A DNA stretch of 64,000 bases from Glossina fuscipes (GCF_014805625.2 NW_023998432.1:2378491-2442490), one strand, 5' to 3'; counted from the stretch's first letter, positions 37,188 to 51,383 are shown. Notes: generated from the sequence alone by a model not told the origin. Translations and numbers: made by a program.

Positions 37188-37197
37188 TATTAGGCAT

Positions 37198-37851
37198 TTA
37201 GTTCATTATGTTTGTCATATTTTTTTCACTAATTTTAAAACTAATGGGATTTACTCCTTACCTGATGTGTTCCTTGCGTTCTGGTATAACCACAACATCA
37301 CCGCAATATATTCCAATAAAATCCTCAAGGGCTTCAATCTGATGACGTCACCCACAGACGACAGCAAATGCAAAATAGCCAAGCCTACCTTTGCAGGTTT
37401 ATTAAAATACTTGGTTGAATGTTTTTTTTGATTTAATTTGTTTTTCGTTTTATTTCTTGCCTTTAATTTACAGAATGCTGTTTTTGTTAATTTATAGGCA
37501 CATCAAAATATGTTTTAACAAATTTCATTCTTGTGTAAATATCACACCAAGGTATTTAAACATTATTTTTGAAAGTTATTTCATATTTGTATTTAATAGT
37601 TAAAGTATTAAAGTTTTTTTTTTATAATTTAGGAAATTTATTGAAAATTGGTGATCTCTTCACATTTCCAAGATGGACTTCGGACTTTATTCTCGCTAAA
37701 TAGTGCTATTATGTGAGCGCAGAATTATGAAAAGAGACCTTAATTAACGGCATTTCGTTATTGTGAATAACTCTAGTCTATTCGTGAAGAGCAGAAATAA
37801 AGCCGACTGACGGAAACTCCCTGCGCACATACAGGCGGACGTTACAATATA
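37198..37851. other. spacer between LINE copy A and the gypsy gag-protease part
   Basis: No coding pattern seen. Part of the block that splits the gypsy-like element; with 29523-31971 it formed the locus before copy A arrived. Confidence 0.45.
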
Positions 37852-38640
37852 TTGGTGTTTTATCGTTCAGTCTGACTTTTTGTTTATGGAAGTTATTTGC
37901 ACCTATTGGTAAAGGAGAAGATATCGCAGAATTCTGTACATATTTCTGTTCATAATTGTTTAAATATTGTGGCAAATTTTAATTTGTTTAATATTAATGT
38001 TTTTTCTTGTTCTGTTCGGCGGCCTGTAGCCAAGATTTCAGAGTTATTGAGGGTTTCAAATTTAATGGTTGTGTTGATCACTTTGACAAAGGCACTTTAA
38101 TATCTACAATAGCACTGGCCACTAGTATGCCTGATTGAAATATTTGGTTCGGTACGAACACTGGCCTTTGGTTAGTAGCTGTATTTACATAATCACTTCT
38201 GATCTTGCGGGTGATAGTAGTGTGTTTTTTTTGGTCGTATGTATTATAAGGTTTGTATGTTTTTTTAGAAGTTTTTAGGTCGTATTGTGAGGGTATCGTT
38301 TGTGGTTTGGGAATTTGGGAAACAGTTATATTTTTTTATAAAGTTCATCCAATTTCATCATACTGTACGGGAAATTTCTCGGGTATAATGTGACATTTGT
38401 GTGGGACAATGAAGTTAATAATTTTCAAATTTAAATGAATAGAGTGATTTTATTATTCCTTTTTCGATGCCGGAGAGGTTAGTTACACTTGTTGTGTTTC
38501 TGTTATAATTTTTGTTTTGTATGTTTGTTAGAAGCGAGATTTCAGCGCCTGTATCTATTAGTAAGGTTAATAGGTAAATTGCTTTTGCGTTTTTGACTTC
38601 TATAAAGTTACTCAGACTGAGGTTAAAGTGATATATTCTA
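37852..38640 (-). pseudogene. gypsy-like pol, 5' part (protease to start of RT)
   Basis: On the minus strand, LLIDTGAEISLL (38560-38532) is the retropepsin active-site motif, with DTGA in place and the following hydrophobic residues intact. Downstream a badly broken linker contains TEICTEFCDIFSF and VRLNDKTPIY, the sequence that precedes the RT fingers in gypsy-group pol. It stops at 37852 where TTGGTGTTTTAT occurs; the RT continues at 29522 beside TTGGGTTTTAT. The protease would cleave the Gag-Pol precursor. Many stops make it dead. Confidence 0.75.
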
Positions 38641-38647
38641 TTTATTC

Positions 38648-40150
38648 CTATTCGCTCAAGGCGTTCTCGTCGTTTCCCGAGTATCTTATTTTCATATTTC
38701 GGTTGTTTCCTACCCGTTTATGATTCCAATTATGTCGACTTCTACAGTTGTTATTACTGTTGTTGGTATTTTGCCTGCATTGGTAGGTATTATTATATCT
38801 GGAACGAGCTCTGTTGCGTCCCCGGCAATTATTAGGAATATTGGCTCTATTTTTGTAATATAGTATTAGATTGCTGTTAATAGTTGCTTCTGTGCAACTA
38901 TTTACAAACTTCGACATTGCTGCATTCATGTTGTAGAACTTTCCTGTTTCTACGATAAGTCTGACCTTATCTATGGATCAGTTGTGTGTCATTGCTTTGA
39001 TCGCTTGCTGGGTGCTCTATTTGCTGGCAAGATTATTTGTCAGTCCGCCCGCAATGTACGTTCCTTCTAGAGACTTGGTTACATTTTCTACCTCTCTTGT
39101 GTGCTGATTCCCTGTTTTATTTCTTTCCTGTAAATTCATGAGTTTGGCCGTTCAGACTTCTACTGATTCCCCTTTTACTTTACGTTGCAACGTGTCTATT
39201 ATTTGTGTCAGTGTATTTTCCTGACTTATTAGATTTCTGGCGATTTTTTAGTTTAGTTTTCACCAACGAGACTGCCGCCATTCTTGTATTTCTTTAATAG
39301 TATAAACTAATTCTAGTGGGTCTACGAAGCTCAGCAAATTCCCGGTTCTGCCATCAAAGTCGGGAATGAAATTTGAGGCAGTTTCTAGGAATTCCATCAA
39401 CTTTTGTGGCACGTTGTCCTTGAAGGTTTTTGTTGTTGCGGGATTAAGGGTGTCTACACTTTCGTTGAAGGGTTATTTTAGGTGTATTTCCATCCTTTTT
39501 CTATTTGCAACAGCAAATATTTGACCTCAAATTTCTTGGAAACGTTTGTTAGCAGCACTCTTATGCGTTGCTGTGAGACGTTTTTAATTTAGTTTCGGTA
39601 TTATTCGAATTTTTACGAGGCATTTGACGATATGGCCTTGATCTCTATTTTTTGTTTTCGTGTTTGTGGGTCTATCAATATTGAGGCATTTGTATGATTT
39701 TTCGAATTCTTTATTCTTGTTCTTCTTTAATTTTTCTACATTCCTGCGCTATGGCTGGCCAATCCCTACATAATATTTTACTTTACCTCTTAAATTGTTG
39801 AGGTGAATGCTGTACTTGTCTGAAATTTTGTCTACACCTTTTCTCTTTAATTATATCTTGATAGTCTAAGGTGTCGATTTAGTCGCCAAAAGCCAGGGGA
39901 TGGGCTTGTTCATAATTTGTCGGCGTTAAAGATGATTACCCCATTGTCGGTTCTGGGATGTTGGCTTTCTGTGAGGGAGGGATTAGGTGTTTTGTCACTA
40001 GTAGACGGGGAGAGTAGGAAGAATTGCTTTAAAATCTTTCGCAGTTCCTTGTGTATTTCTTTTTGAGTTGCTGTTTGTGCAGCAGGTATATTGTTATTGA
40101 CACGTCTACTGCACTTAAAATTATTGACAGCATTAATAATTACTGCAATG
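38648..40150 (-). pseudogene. gypsy-like gag remnant
   Basis: Minus-strand reading across stops gives VPQKLMEFLETASNFIPDFD then GRTGNLLSFVD (gypsy-group capsid-like region, about 39330-39430), a helical stretch, and an open 93-codon C-terminus (38929-38648). That end is rich in Asn, Arg and Tyr (NNCRGRNRARSRYNNTYQ and NNSNNNCRSRHNWNHKRVGN). This Asn/Arg-rich nucleocapsid without CCHC knuckles is typical of some insect gypsy-group elements. It would coat element RNA in the particle. No start codon or 5' LTR was defined beyond about 40150. Confidence 0.7.
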
Positions 40151-41120
40151 TTTCTAGTTAGGGAGTGTGGTATGTTATTTCTATGTTATTGACAAATGTC
40201 GCGTTGGCTTTATCGAATTTTGCTTGTTTACCAGCATAGTAATAAAAAATTTGTAAAATATATAAATAGAAAAGCATAGCTTCCTTTCGGCTTTTTTTTT
40301 TTCAACAAATAGAAATACTTGACGTGATCTGCTTAGTGGTCTCTTTTCTTTTTTTTTTTTTTTTATTTGTTCATCCTTATTATTTATATGTGTATGTGTA
40401 AGTTTTTATGTAATATACTCCTATCTTGGTTGTATAATATCTGTTAGATTAGAGCATGAATCCTTATTAGATAAACTTTATTGTAATGAATTGTGTAAAA
40501 TTTAGAGTATATCGCAGCTGCAGCTTAAAATAAATAAAGACGATAAAATTTTTAAGACAAATTGTATTTTTAAAACATTACAAATGCACACACTCGAACA
40601 AAAAGAAGAACAATAATAATGTAAATCCGTTTACCAGCAACTTTTATTTAAAGAAAAGTACGAAATATTATAGGATTTTCTTTAGATACAAGAAGCTATT
40701 GTCGCTGACTATTTCTGCAGCACTATAGAGAATAAATTATACGCCCTCGCCTGACAAATAAAACAAATTAGCATTATGTTAATTAATTTTCACAAAATAA
40801 TTGTTATCATTAAATTATGCGAGAGACCCTGATACTGCCACCGTTTCTGTTACTACGGTTGCCGTGCCTTCAATAAAGAACAAAGAGGCGATATGGTGAG
40901 CGTTGTAACATTTATATTCATATGCAACAAACAAAAAAAAAAAAAAAATAAAAATAAAAAATGAATTTTCCTTTTTATTATAAATGAAATAAAATATTTA
41001 CTACGTCGGTAAATGAAGACAAAATGAACTACGGAGTTCTACGGTTCTTTGAGAGTGCGTGTGCTTGTGCATGCTCTATATGTTATATTGAAATATATGA
41101 ATACATCTAATTTAATATAA

Positions 41121-41132
41121 GATATATATATC

Positions 41133-41179
<47 letters not shown>

Positions 41180-41197
41180 CATATATATATATATAGG
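41121..41197. repeat. (TA)n microsatellite
   Basis: About 75 bp of TA units with TCTA, TACA and two TAGGG interruptions (41176-41180 and 41196-41200). Confidence 0.9.
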
Positions 41198-44100
41198 GTA
41201 GAGAAGTAGATAACTAATATAACAGAAAAATAGAAAGAGAAAGATTGCTATCATTTTTTCCAACCCTTAACAAAAATGATTCAATTTCTGTGGCAACAAA
41301 AGAATACGCGGAACTATTAAATCATATTGTGTTTCTTACTCTATAAATGATTTCGCTTTAAAAAACTTGCTGCGTGAATATGTAAAACTAAAGTTAAGTC
41401 GTTTATTGCTGCACTTCACTTGTAAGTTAAACTTTTCTTCTTCAATAACTTTAGAGTCATGAATGGAAGGGCAATAATACTTCACCAGTTAATTTAAATC
41501 GGTGTATGAGCTCACATTTTGATCAATGTTGGCGTACGTGTACGCTTACGTATATGCTTTTGTATAGTGATAGCAGGGAACTTCATTTTATCATGATGTC
41601 GCCGCATATTTTTAAGCTTGCAAGTGCAAGTTCACTGGAATCATGGAATGCGTTGGGTTTTTGCTATTCAAACTCACATACTGTGAAAATAATTGGTTGC
41701 TTCTAATGAGTTAGAGGATGTGTGTGCAAACACCGACTAAATGACTCTCTCTGCTCAAATTTCGTACAGTGCGCGAAAAATTGTTACCATACTAATGAAC
41801 TATTTAAGCCTTTTAGAGAAACTCGAATTTGTCTTCACGTCTTCTCTCTCTAGTCATTCAAGCTATCATACTAAAGGAAGAAAATACCCTGCATTCATTT
41901 TCACACTTGCTAATATGCACACGCACCCAACTAAACATACTGACTTGATAACGATACAATGAAATAAATCAAGATTATTTAATGCAAGACTAAAAGAACT
42001 TGAGTTGAGAGTTGCATGAAGGTGAGGTAAAAAATAAAATAAAATGAAACGAGAAACAAAAATAGATCCAGGCACAGAGTTCAACACGCTTGTTTCTTCA
42101 TTTTAATTAGAAAATTGTTAATACCATCATCGCACATATACTTCGCACACTTTCTTAGACATGTCGTGTTAAGGGCGCAGCGATATTAAGAGTCACTAAC
42201 AAACTGATAACATGGCTGCTAGGACGAAAAATGGGAAAGCTTGAGTCCTAAAAATTTTTTTCTCTACTTCCTTTTCTCTTGTTTTTTTTTTTTTTTCATT
42301 TTCGTTGCAGTTGTAGTCTTTAGTGGCAATAAAGCTCCATGGCAAAGTATTTTAGAATTACAATTTGCTATATAAATTAAACTTGTGTCCATTTCCGTAA
42401 GTGATGTTAATGCCACAAAAAACAGTCTTCAGTTTTTCCATTTAAGTTTGCCTGCATCAAAATCAGCCTTGTATATGGTGTCGTGATGGTATGACCAAAA
42501 AACTAAGGATTAACATCAAGCACAGAAAATCAACATTTTTGTATTTTAATATTTTGCTCCAATCCCTTTCTTATTTTCATTTCGTTCTCTTACCTTCGTA
42601 TTGTATGCCGACGAATTTTAAATTTATTGTTTTGTCACTTTCTTGTACTGTATGCGCTCTTATATCCATATTCCTTTATATTCAAATTTTGAAAAGGGTC
42701 ACTACGAGGCATTTTGTCTTTAGCACTAAACGTTTTTGTCGTCTTTGTTTCCTTCTTTTGTTCGTTTGGATGAACATTTCATTTAATTTCGCTTTTTTTA
42801 ATTGTTGTTGTTATTGCAGTCTTATCTCTATTGTATTGTACACTACTTTTTGCTCAACCCAATGCAATTAATCTAAAATTTAATCTAGGTTCAAATCTTT
42901 TTCTATCTCACGCTCGCACTCTCACTGTTTTACATCTCCCTCCCTCTTTGTCTCATTCGTTTTACGCCTTCTCCAATCAACAAAACTGCCACCAACATGT
43001 ACTATTTGGCTTCAGCGACATAAGGAACCAAATACCAGCGTATTGTGATATGAAGACAAAGTTCTTGAAAATGGATAAATTAGCTATAAAAGACTCTTCA
43101 AGCTTCGTACTGTTCAAAAATAGCAAAGGGAGAATTGTAATTCGCCGTGCAAACATCGACATTTACTTGTCCTATCTAACAAGATCTTCGCAATGTATTT
43201 AATTATTAGTGGATCACACGCTTGACAACGCGTAAAGGTAAAAATTTACCTTTAATTAAAACATACGTAGCGCAACCGCGTAAAATGCGTATATATTTGT
43301 AAACGTTCCCATCGTAACTCATTACGAATATTTTCATTAAAGATATAAGCGAATCAGGCTTATAGTCCCGAATGTGACGTGAAAGCAATTTAGATGAAAT
43401 GCAAACTACAAAAATGAAACATACACTAATTGATGGTGTTATAACTTGCATAGGTCGACGTCTGCCATTCACTCGACAGCCGTTCGACGTTTACAAAATG
43501 TTAACGGTCAATTTGCATATATAGCAATTAGTTTTAGAACGTCTTGTTCGATACTGTACCCTGAAGAGTTTGGAATTTTGATAAACCAGGAAAAACTTTC
43601 ATGGCGGTAAGCTTTTCCCTTTTCGTTTTGAATTTCTATTTGAATTTACTAAAAGTCTAAAGAGTCCGATGACTTCCCCAAAAAAAAAAATGCTTTTTTG
43701 GTTTTCCTCCCTTTTCAGTAAAATAAAACAAACGAAAATAAATCCTCTTTGCATGGATTAAGATTCAGATTTCGATTTCGTATAATAATAGTGGCAGTTG
43801 ACGAGTGTTTTCGTTGGCAAGAGAAATTGCATTCGTATGTTTGTATATAAGTTTTTCCATTAGGTCTTTGACACATTTCAACACAAGACGTACATATATC
43901 AAACGATGCTATGCTATGAATAACGTTTGATATTCTATGCGGACAACGTTACATATAGTCATAGACACAGGCACAGACAGTTAATTCAGCTGATCCCTTA
44001 CCTAAACCCTTAAAATTTACTTATCTCAATATATTACTCATTCCCTCGCTTCGCCCTATTCTTATTGTGTTACTTGATATTCCTTTTTTTAAGATTGCTT

Positions 44101-46679
44101 TGAAAAAATGACTAAAATAAATTTATAAGATTTTTTTCGACGGTAAGTTTACCTTTCATGTTGGCCTCAAGATCATTAATCATACAAATGTATCTGAGTA
44201 TGTTCATTTATATAGTTGCTATTGCCGTCAGTTTTTCTAGTGTCTTTTTTTTTTTAAGTTGAGCTCCTGACGATAAGTCTGGTGATAATTTTGGTATTAC
44301 TGTTAGAGTTAAACCGACTTTATTATCGACTTGATTAACACTTCAATGCAAACACACAGGCAAACGTCAGCATTAGAGCCTTTGATGATTTGAAATAATG
44401 ACAAGTAATGAAAAGAAAACAGATTCCCATACGGCCAATACAATATTTTAATAAATATGTATAAAAATTAATTGTTAAGAATATATAATGAAATAAAATC
44501 ATGATAATTTTCGATTGGATAAACTATAGAATATTGCAAAAGTGATCAAAACGAACCAAGGACTGGTTTTAACATTCATATCATAATAAAAACATCCCAC
44601 ATTATGTACACTTGATCGTTGACGTAGTACGCTTCCTTTACTAAGTATTAAAAAAGATAAACAATATTGCGGGTAAAAAATTAAAGAAAAGTTGGAATTT
44701 TTAGTGTTTTAAGGAGAGACCGCAGAACATTATAAAAATGAAAGAAAAACTACAATTGTTTGCCGGATGGTAATGGTTGACGAACAACGCTATAAATTCA
44801 TTATCTATGGAATGCTCTCATATTATTTATAAATAATTCATTTACCACAAGAAAAATCAATATTTGCATAATTTTTCGTTAAAGTAAAGAAAAAAACCAT
44901 TAACTGAACCAATGCCACCGTTGTATGAATGCATGGGAAAACCAAGATCTCCTCATTTCAATGTAGATTTTGTCAAACACTCTCCACATACCATAAACAT
45001 ACATGTCTACTTTTACAGATCAGTGTTTCTTTTTTTGCTTTGAAACTTTTAATGTTAAGGTAAATGCATCAATTATCCACTTATACGCATGCGTGAAGTT
45101 CAACCTCCATTTATTAACAAATATACCCACAGGCCGTGATGTGTAACAGCGTTGGATATCAATATTTATAAAATATGCAAGAGAACATACATATGTTTCC
45201 AATTTTTGTCTGCATATGTAAAATCCTGTTTATATATAGTATGAAAAACTTGTTACAAATTCGTATTAACATTTTCGTATGACAATAATTACTATTGTGT
45301 GGACATCAATTTCGCATAAATAAAAATACCACGAAATCGACTAATACGTTGAGGAAACAGGTGAAATGGCTATCTTTAACTTAGTGCGAATCTGGAATAC
45401 CCATCAGATTTTCTATAAAGGTTTATTTTGACAGTGTTCAGACTTTTAGTATTCAGCAGTATTCTAAAGTATATTCTTACTGTCATAAATCAACCAGAAC
45501 GAGAAATCAGATTAATGACGGCATATCTATACGTACAGACAATATTTAATAGTAAGCACCCAGTTACTTAGAACCACATATTAGTAAATATCGGAGGATT
45601 TTTCCCTAGAGAAAAGCCGGTTCATTGCCAAGAATGTCGGCTGTCTATGTTAATATGTCAACGATGAAGTGCTGAATAAAGAAAAGGAAAATTCTCCGAC
45701 TTCCATTCATGCGACCATTAGTTCCTTAAAACGTATTTACTCAAACTTATTTGTGGTTATTGAGATTCTAAATTTAATCCTAAAAATTGCTCATAATATA
45801 TTTTGCCAGGGAAACGTAGCAGCAAAGAGATTGGAAACATAAAGTAGGGTATTTACAAAATTTTCAAAAGAAAGAAAAAAATCGGAAAACAAATAAGAGA
45901 AAAGTGTGCGATTGTAATCGAAGCTTCTAAACTCCCACAGTCTTTATACTAAAAGCAAGTAAAAACATTTTAGTGGGGCAGGGCCACCATTCAATGCCAT
46001 GCATCTTCGCTTTCGCTTAATGCAGTTACGCACATAGCGACTTCTCAAAATAAGGCTCAAAAACTTCCAGCAAGCAAAAGTGTTCTCAGTTTATGGTGCT
46101 CTTTCGATTTACAATGTTTTTGACAAACTTAAAGATAAAATCTTCATTTTCGGGAAAGGGAGAATATTAGCCACACAAAACCGGCGAGAATTGCAGACGG
46201 AAAAACCGGCAACTCTAGGTGAACTTAATATTCGATACTAATCAGGATCATATATTTCTTCTTCTTCTTCTTTGCAGCTGCTCAACAGTTTTTATAATTA
46301 AGCGGGCATGACCCCGCACAGGTACTATGTACGGTATTATCCGTAGAATATACAATAAATTATTATTATTTAATGTTTTGTAATTTGTCAGCAGGGAGCA
46401 CAAAACTATTTTTTTTTTTTTTTTTTTAATATGACCAGCAAATGTTCTCTTGAGCGTCGAAAGAGACAGCAAGTTAGTGGCTGAATCTTAAATATATGGC
46501 CAATCGGTTATGCCTTTATCAACAGAACACCCACAGTACCTACGAAACAAAGACGTTTTTTGCTTACGTTGTACTGTAGAGTTGCCCATCTATCGGTTTG
46601 ATTTGCTTTCAATAACAACATATCTGAAAGAATTTCAAAATTTTAAACCGATTGCTTGATTTTTGCGGCCAAGAGAATG

Positions 46680-46815
46680 TCTACCATGGACATGTTTAAA
46701 CCTATTCAATAGTTAATGCTGATCAAGAATATTTATACTTAATTGCGTCTGTGAATATTTTTTTGATAGTTGAAAATGTTCTGACAAAATTCATATCCTC
46801 CGGTGTTGGATATGA
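46680..46815 (-). repeat. dispersed repeat family X, degenerate copy
   Basis: Contains GGACATGTTTAAACC, ATGCTGATCAAGAATATTTATACTT, GTTCTGACAAAATTCATA and CCTCCGGTGTTGG in the order seen in the minus-strand copies at 50.6 and 56.5 kb, but more diverged. Confidence 0.55.
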
Positions 46816-48959
46816 AGTAAGGAAAATCTAGAAAGTTTACCTTCCAAGCTACAATAGATCTTTGAAATATGGAAACATTTATCGGATGTTTATAAGTTAT
46901 TTCTCGGACATACTTTTGCTATGTACAGAATTAAAAAGAGAACCGACCATTATATATACATGAAAACGTATCATATTTTTGTCGGGCAATATGATTATGT
47001 AATTCTTATATCTTTATGGATTCCGAAACATGGATATTTCCTGTTGAATTGTTGAACAATTCAATTTGATAACAATATATTTTAACAATAATATTTTTAT
47101 TATTTGCTAGATATATGGCAGTGGTGAAAGCGGCACACAGGCATAAGAAATATAATAAAGAAAAGAGCAGAAAACAAATAATAGAAGGTGATTGATAAAT
47201 TGTTTCGATGATGTACTCCTTGTGTCGTTATCTAGGAAAGCCCAATTTTTTCCTGATTGTTTTGACATTATTTTGTGATATTTCCTTTTCCTTTTGACAT
47301 TCAAGTCGTTGAATTCTAGCTATTTGAGATCGAATATTATTACGCTTTAAAAATATTGGAAGCTTAATTAAATTTACATTTACTTAAGGTAAGATTTGTT
47401 ATACTGGTCTCGTACAAAAAAGGAGTCGAATTGGAGCATATTTATCATAATATTTCCAAGCCAGTCAGACACAAACGATTACTGCAGCTGTACGCGAGAT
47501 TGTTGGTGATATAACGAATTTCTCGATTATATGAAATTTATGTGAGATTCATTTTTCACAAAGATTACAATCTATTTGCGCATATTAAGCAACCGTGGCT
47601 TGACACGCTGTTTGACTACATCAAATAAGATTTAAGTATCTGCGCTCTAAGCCATATCAGGAAAGATGGTTGCACTTTAAAATTTTTTTTCGTTAACGCC
47701 GTCATTAATAAGCAAAATAATTTTCTTTTTCTTGACTTCGATGAACGTCAATTGTACAAATACAGTATCATTTTAAACCAAAGGGAAAATTTAGTACAAC
47801 CTACGACTTGTATCATTACAAATATCGAAACTTAGTGCAATCTTTTGGGAAATTCTAAGGCATTATATTAACCAGCTTTTGATTCTAAGCACTTTATGCA
47901 AATCTACTGAACTGAAAACCTAGTTTGTCTGTATAAGATTAGCCAACCGTTTCGAATATGCGAAGAAAATAATTTTTTCTGTCAAAATTTATTTAAATTA
48001 TACTCTCATGTAAAAAGTAAACAATATCCGTAGGTTTTACCTGAGTTTGACAACTTCAAATCTTTTTGAAAGTTTATGAAGGGCTTTTAATTTATAAGTA
48101 AGACTTTACTGTTTAAATACATCAAAATTGATTTATTTACAACTTCATAAACTTTTTGGTAAACAATATCCTTCATAATATAATGTCTGTATGACTAGTA
48201 ATTTTACGTTATAAACTTTTATTTAGAAAGCCTCTCCTCATATCAGTAAAGTTTTTGCGGCGAAAAAAGTTTACAAAAAAATGCATTAAATAAAAAAAAA
48301 AATTAAAAACCAAAAAGTTATTTTATCGTATAATGAACGAAGAAAAAATGTAAAATTTTTTCCTCTAAAAGCTTAGTAAATGGAAGAAGTAAAGCAACAT
48401 AATATATGTATGCACTTTTAATTGACCAAATTGAGAATAATTGTAATCAATAGCAATCTTTTTTTCTTGTTACGCTTATTCACACAAACATGTACGCAAG
48501 GGAATCTCCGCAAATGTAGACAATTTTCTCCATAAAATGTACATATGTACACTATAATTAAGTCAATGAAGATGAAAAAGACATGCAAGTGGCTGTAAGA
48601 AAGAAATTGTTTTTCTTACTTTTTAAGTAAATGTGCCTACCTTGCGAAATGTATGCTTACAGTGTTTTACAGAATATTGAGACCGTTGGAATTAATAGAT
48701 AGCAAGTTTCCATAAAGTTCAGTTTGCGTAGAATTTTTGTACTAAAGGATTTTAAAAAAGAACAAGTAAAGATAGTTGGACTAGGCTGACTACTTTGCCT
48801 AATACAATTGTTCATTTGTTTTCGCGGTAAAAAGTATATAACCTATCTCCTCGTAAAGACATACTCTTCATAAAACTTATTACATACACGAGGAGCGGCG
48901 TCTAAAACGTGAACTGACTTGGTCTAAATTTAGTAAATTCTTTTTTCTTTTCTTTTTCA

Positions 48960-49165
48960 GGGGATGGTCCTTACTCGTGTAACACGATTACTGTCAGAAA
49001 TTATCGAAAATGCGAAATAAGCAGGTGGTGGCCACAGAGTAGTGAGTGCGTGGTAAGTTGACCGACTGAGCACTGACTATTGCCAAAGCAAACTCTACTG
49101 CACGTGAGATTTGAAGCCGCGAACACTGATTTGGTAGTTGCTCGGCTGCTCAGGCGGTAATTTTA
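48960..49165 (-). repeat. candidate tRNA-derived SINE, copy 2 (head and body)
   Basis: On the minus strand a tRNA-like head ends with GTTCGCGGCTTCAAATCTC (B-box-like) at about 49106-49124, followed by a body matching 13878-14060 in order and spacing. A T/C-rich run (48935-48958) on the plus strand sits where a minus-strand retroposon's tail would be. No flanking duplication was found. Confidence 0.5.
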
Positions 49166-50339
49166 ATTTTTTTTGTTAAAGACATTATGATTCTTCACTT
49201 AATTTTATCACAGGGGACTGCAAATTAGCCTTTAATGACCTACAAAAGTTCACTTTTCATAGGAACCCTTCGGTTCATATTTAGAACAGCTAATTTTTAA
49301 GCCTATTTTTACCACGAAATTTTAATATTTCGATTTTTTACCATATGAAAGTTCATTTTCGTAAAAACGATTATATGGAGACGAGCAAAAAAATCACCCT
49401 ATCCGATCTGAAATTGTTTATATTAATTTAGTATGCCCAGTTTTGTTGAGAAATATTGAATATTGCAAACTCTTTCTCATAAAACACGGAAAGTGTGGAT
49501 TTTTTCGGTAGCCAAAACTGTAAGCTTCAAAAATTTAGATACGCCATCAAAGCGTAAATGAAAGGAAAAATAAAGAAAGGAAAGAAAAACCTTATATTTC
49601 ATTTGAACCGAATTTTCGATACCCAACAAACCATGCATTATGTGTTTTTTCACTTTATATAAAGCAGGATGACGAATAATCTGTTATATTAAGATGTATT
49701 AAGCCAGTTGGTATCTTTAATCTATTAAGTAAACATTTAGTTTTTTAAGCGCATAGAATAAGCATCAATATACTTTTGGGATCGTATTTGAAAACTGTGA
49801 ACAGGACAGGAAACATAGCGCAGTTACGTGAATCATGAATTGGCAAGAAAAAGATACTGATATTTAATTAGGATAAGAATAAGCCGAAGATTCGGTTTCC
49901 CCATCCACAATCCCGTGGAGTATCATCAATTTATTATTAACATTCACATTTCACGCTCAGAAATGTTTTTCTAAACCGTCAATCTCGATTTTTCTTTACT
50001 ATTTAACCAGTTAATCTTATCGATCACCAGTTAACCTTATCGATATACACGTATGGTCGTCAAACACAGAGTACGTGTGATGAAACGATTTGACAAAATG
50101 ATACAAATATTCTCTAAAATACATTATTGGCGCAAATACACATTTGTAATGATAATAAGGAGTGTACGCGATTGATTCTTTCTATTTTGATGATAAAGGC
50201 TTTTGCCGAGTAGGCGTGCGGGCGTTGCACGCATGTTCTTGTAAAAGTTTAAGTCACTTCCGCACTCTTTTGCACATTTGCGGGCGATACCTTTATATTC
50301 GGTAATGGGAGAATGTTCATCACAAATACCACACAGTTG

Positions 50340-50935
50340 CGCAGACAGACAGATGGGCAGAATCCCCCATAGAATATGCGTTAATGTTGTTTTTTTTTCA
50401 TTTATTTGCTATATTTTATGAGTAATGAGCAAAAAACCAATTTTTCATTCCCTTTAAAAAACAGAGATCTCGGTTTACGTAGTGTTGTAGGCGTATCCTT
50501 CTACCGTTTTGGCCGATTTTCAACACCAGCTTACTTGAAAGAACTTCCAATGTTTCTGCCAAATTTCAAGTCAATACCTTCACTTTTGCGGCTAGGATAA
50601 TGTTTATAACAAACGTTACACCGATGGACAGACGGACATGTTTAAACCGATTTAGAATTTGATGCTGATCAACGATACATATACTTTGTCGGGTCTCTGA
50701 TCCCTCCTTCTGGGAGTTGCAAGCGTTTTGACAAAATGTATAGACCCCTCATCCTTCGGTGATGGGTACAATAAGATTCTAATTACAATAATTACGTGCG
50801 TATATCCGCTTTTGCAAAATTTCATTCCATGTTGTTTTATATTTAAATTTAATTGCGATGAAACGATAATAGTGATCGCCAGTAATACGTGACGATGAAA
50901 AATTTTTTGGTTAAAAATTGCTTTAACTTAATAAC
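50340..50935 (-). repeat. dispersed repeat family X, copy 4, with 3' flank
   Basis: Minus-strand copy with ATGAGTAATGAGCAAAAAACC, GACGGACATGTTTAAACC, GATGCTGATCAACGATACAT, TTTGTCGGGTCTCTGATCC and CATCCTTCGGTGATGGG, then about 160 bp of flank. The last 125 bp (50811-50935) recurs at 56681-56805 with about four differences. The two copies lie in the same orientation about 5.9 kb apart. Confidence 0.75.
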
Positions 50936-51383
50936 GCAGCATTAAAACAGCTGTGGATACCTATACGCAAACAAGCATAAACGTGACCACTTGAAGGATA
51001 AGGGACAAGCTGTGAGTGGCTGGTCATAAAAAAAGAAAAAAAAAATAGCAATCCCCCTTAGAATGAAGATTACTCAACGTCCTAATAAACGCAAAGCTTT
51101 CCTATCGATTTTACGATCTCACTAAATCGCTTTTCGGCCCAACTCTTCGAACGTAATCTATTCACTATTCATATCGATTGTCGTATTAAATTTTTTTAAT
51201 CCCTCTTCAGTTTTTACCTGTTTTATGCTGATTTTGTCTTTCTGCACCAAAGTTTACGACAATGAAAACTCCAGCAGCGATAAATGAACGGAGAAAATAT
51301 ATCTTTTGACCCCTCCTTCTTACTGACCTACAACAAATATATTTTCAATTAAAAGTGTTTGTTTATATATTATTTTTATCATC

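Larger units (their letters stand above)
40150..48955. other. spacer, no gene recognised
   Basis: Expected to hold the upstream LTR of the gypsy-like element just above 40150, but I found no sequence matching the other end. Contains (TA)n at 41121-41197, poly-A and poly-T runs (40929-40945, 42278-42296, 46410-46427), and family X-like motifs near 46680-46815 (minus strand). Frames at 42491-42871, 42831-43202 and 43206-43472 have no domain pattern and A/T-driven composition. Confidence 0.5.

Noticed and set aside
40150..41000. Upstream LTR of the gypsy-like element
   Set aside because: Expected here by position, but no sequence could be matched with the region below 27760, and no primer-binding site was convincing.
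42491..43472. Three frames of 88-126 codons
   Set aside because: Rich in Phe, Leu, Ser and Cys from T/C-rich DNA; no start context, domain or repeat of motif; likely chance.
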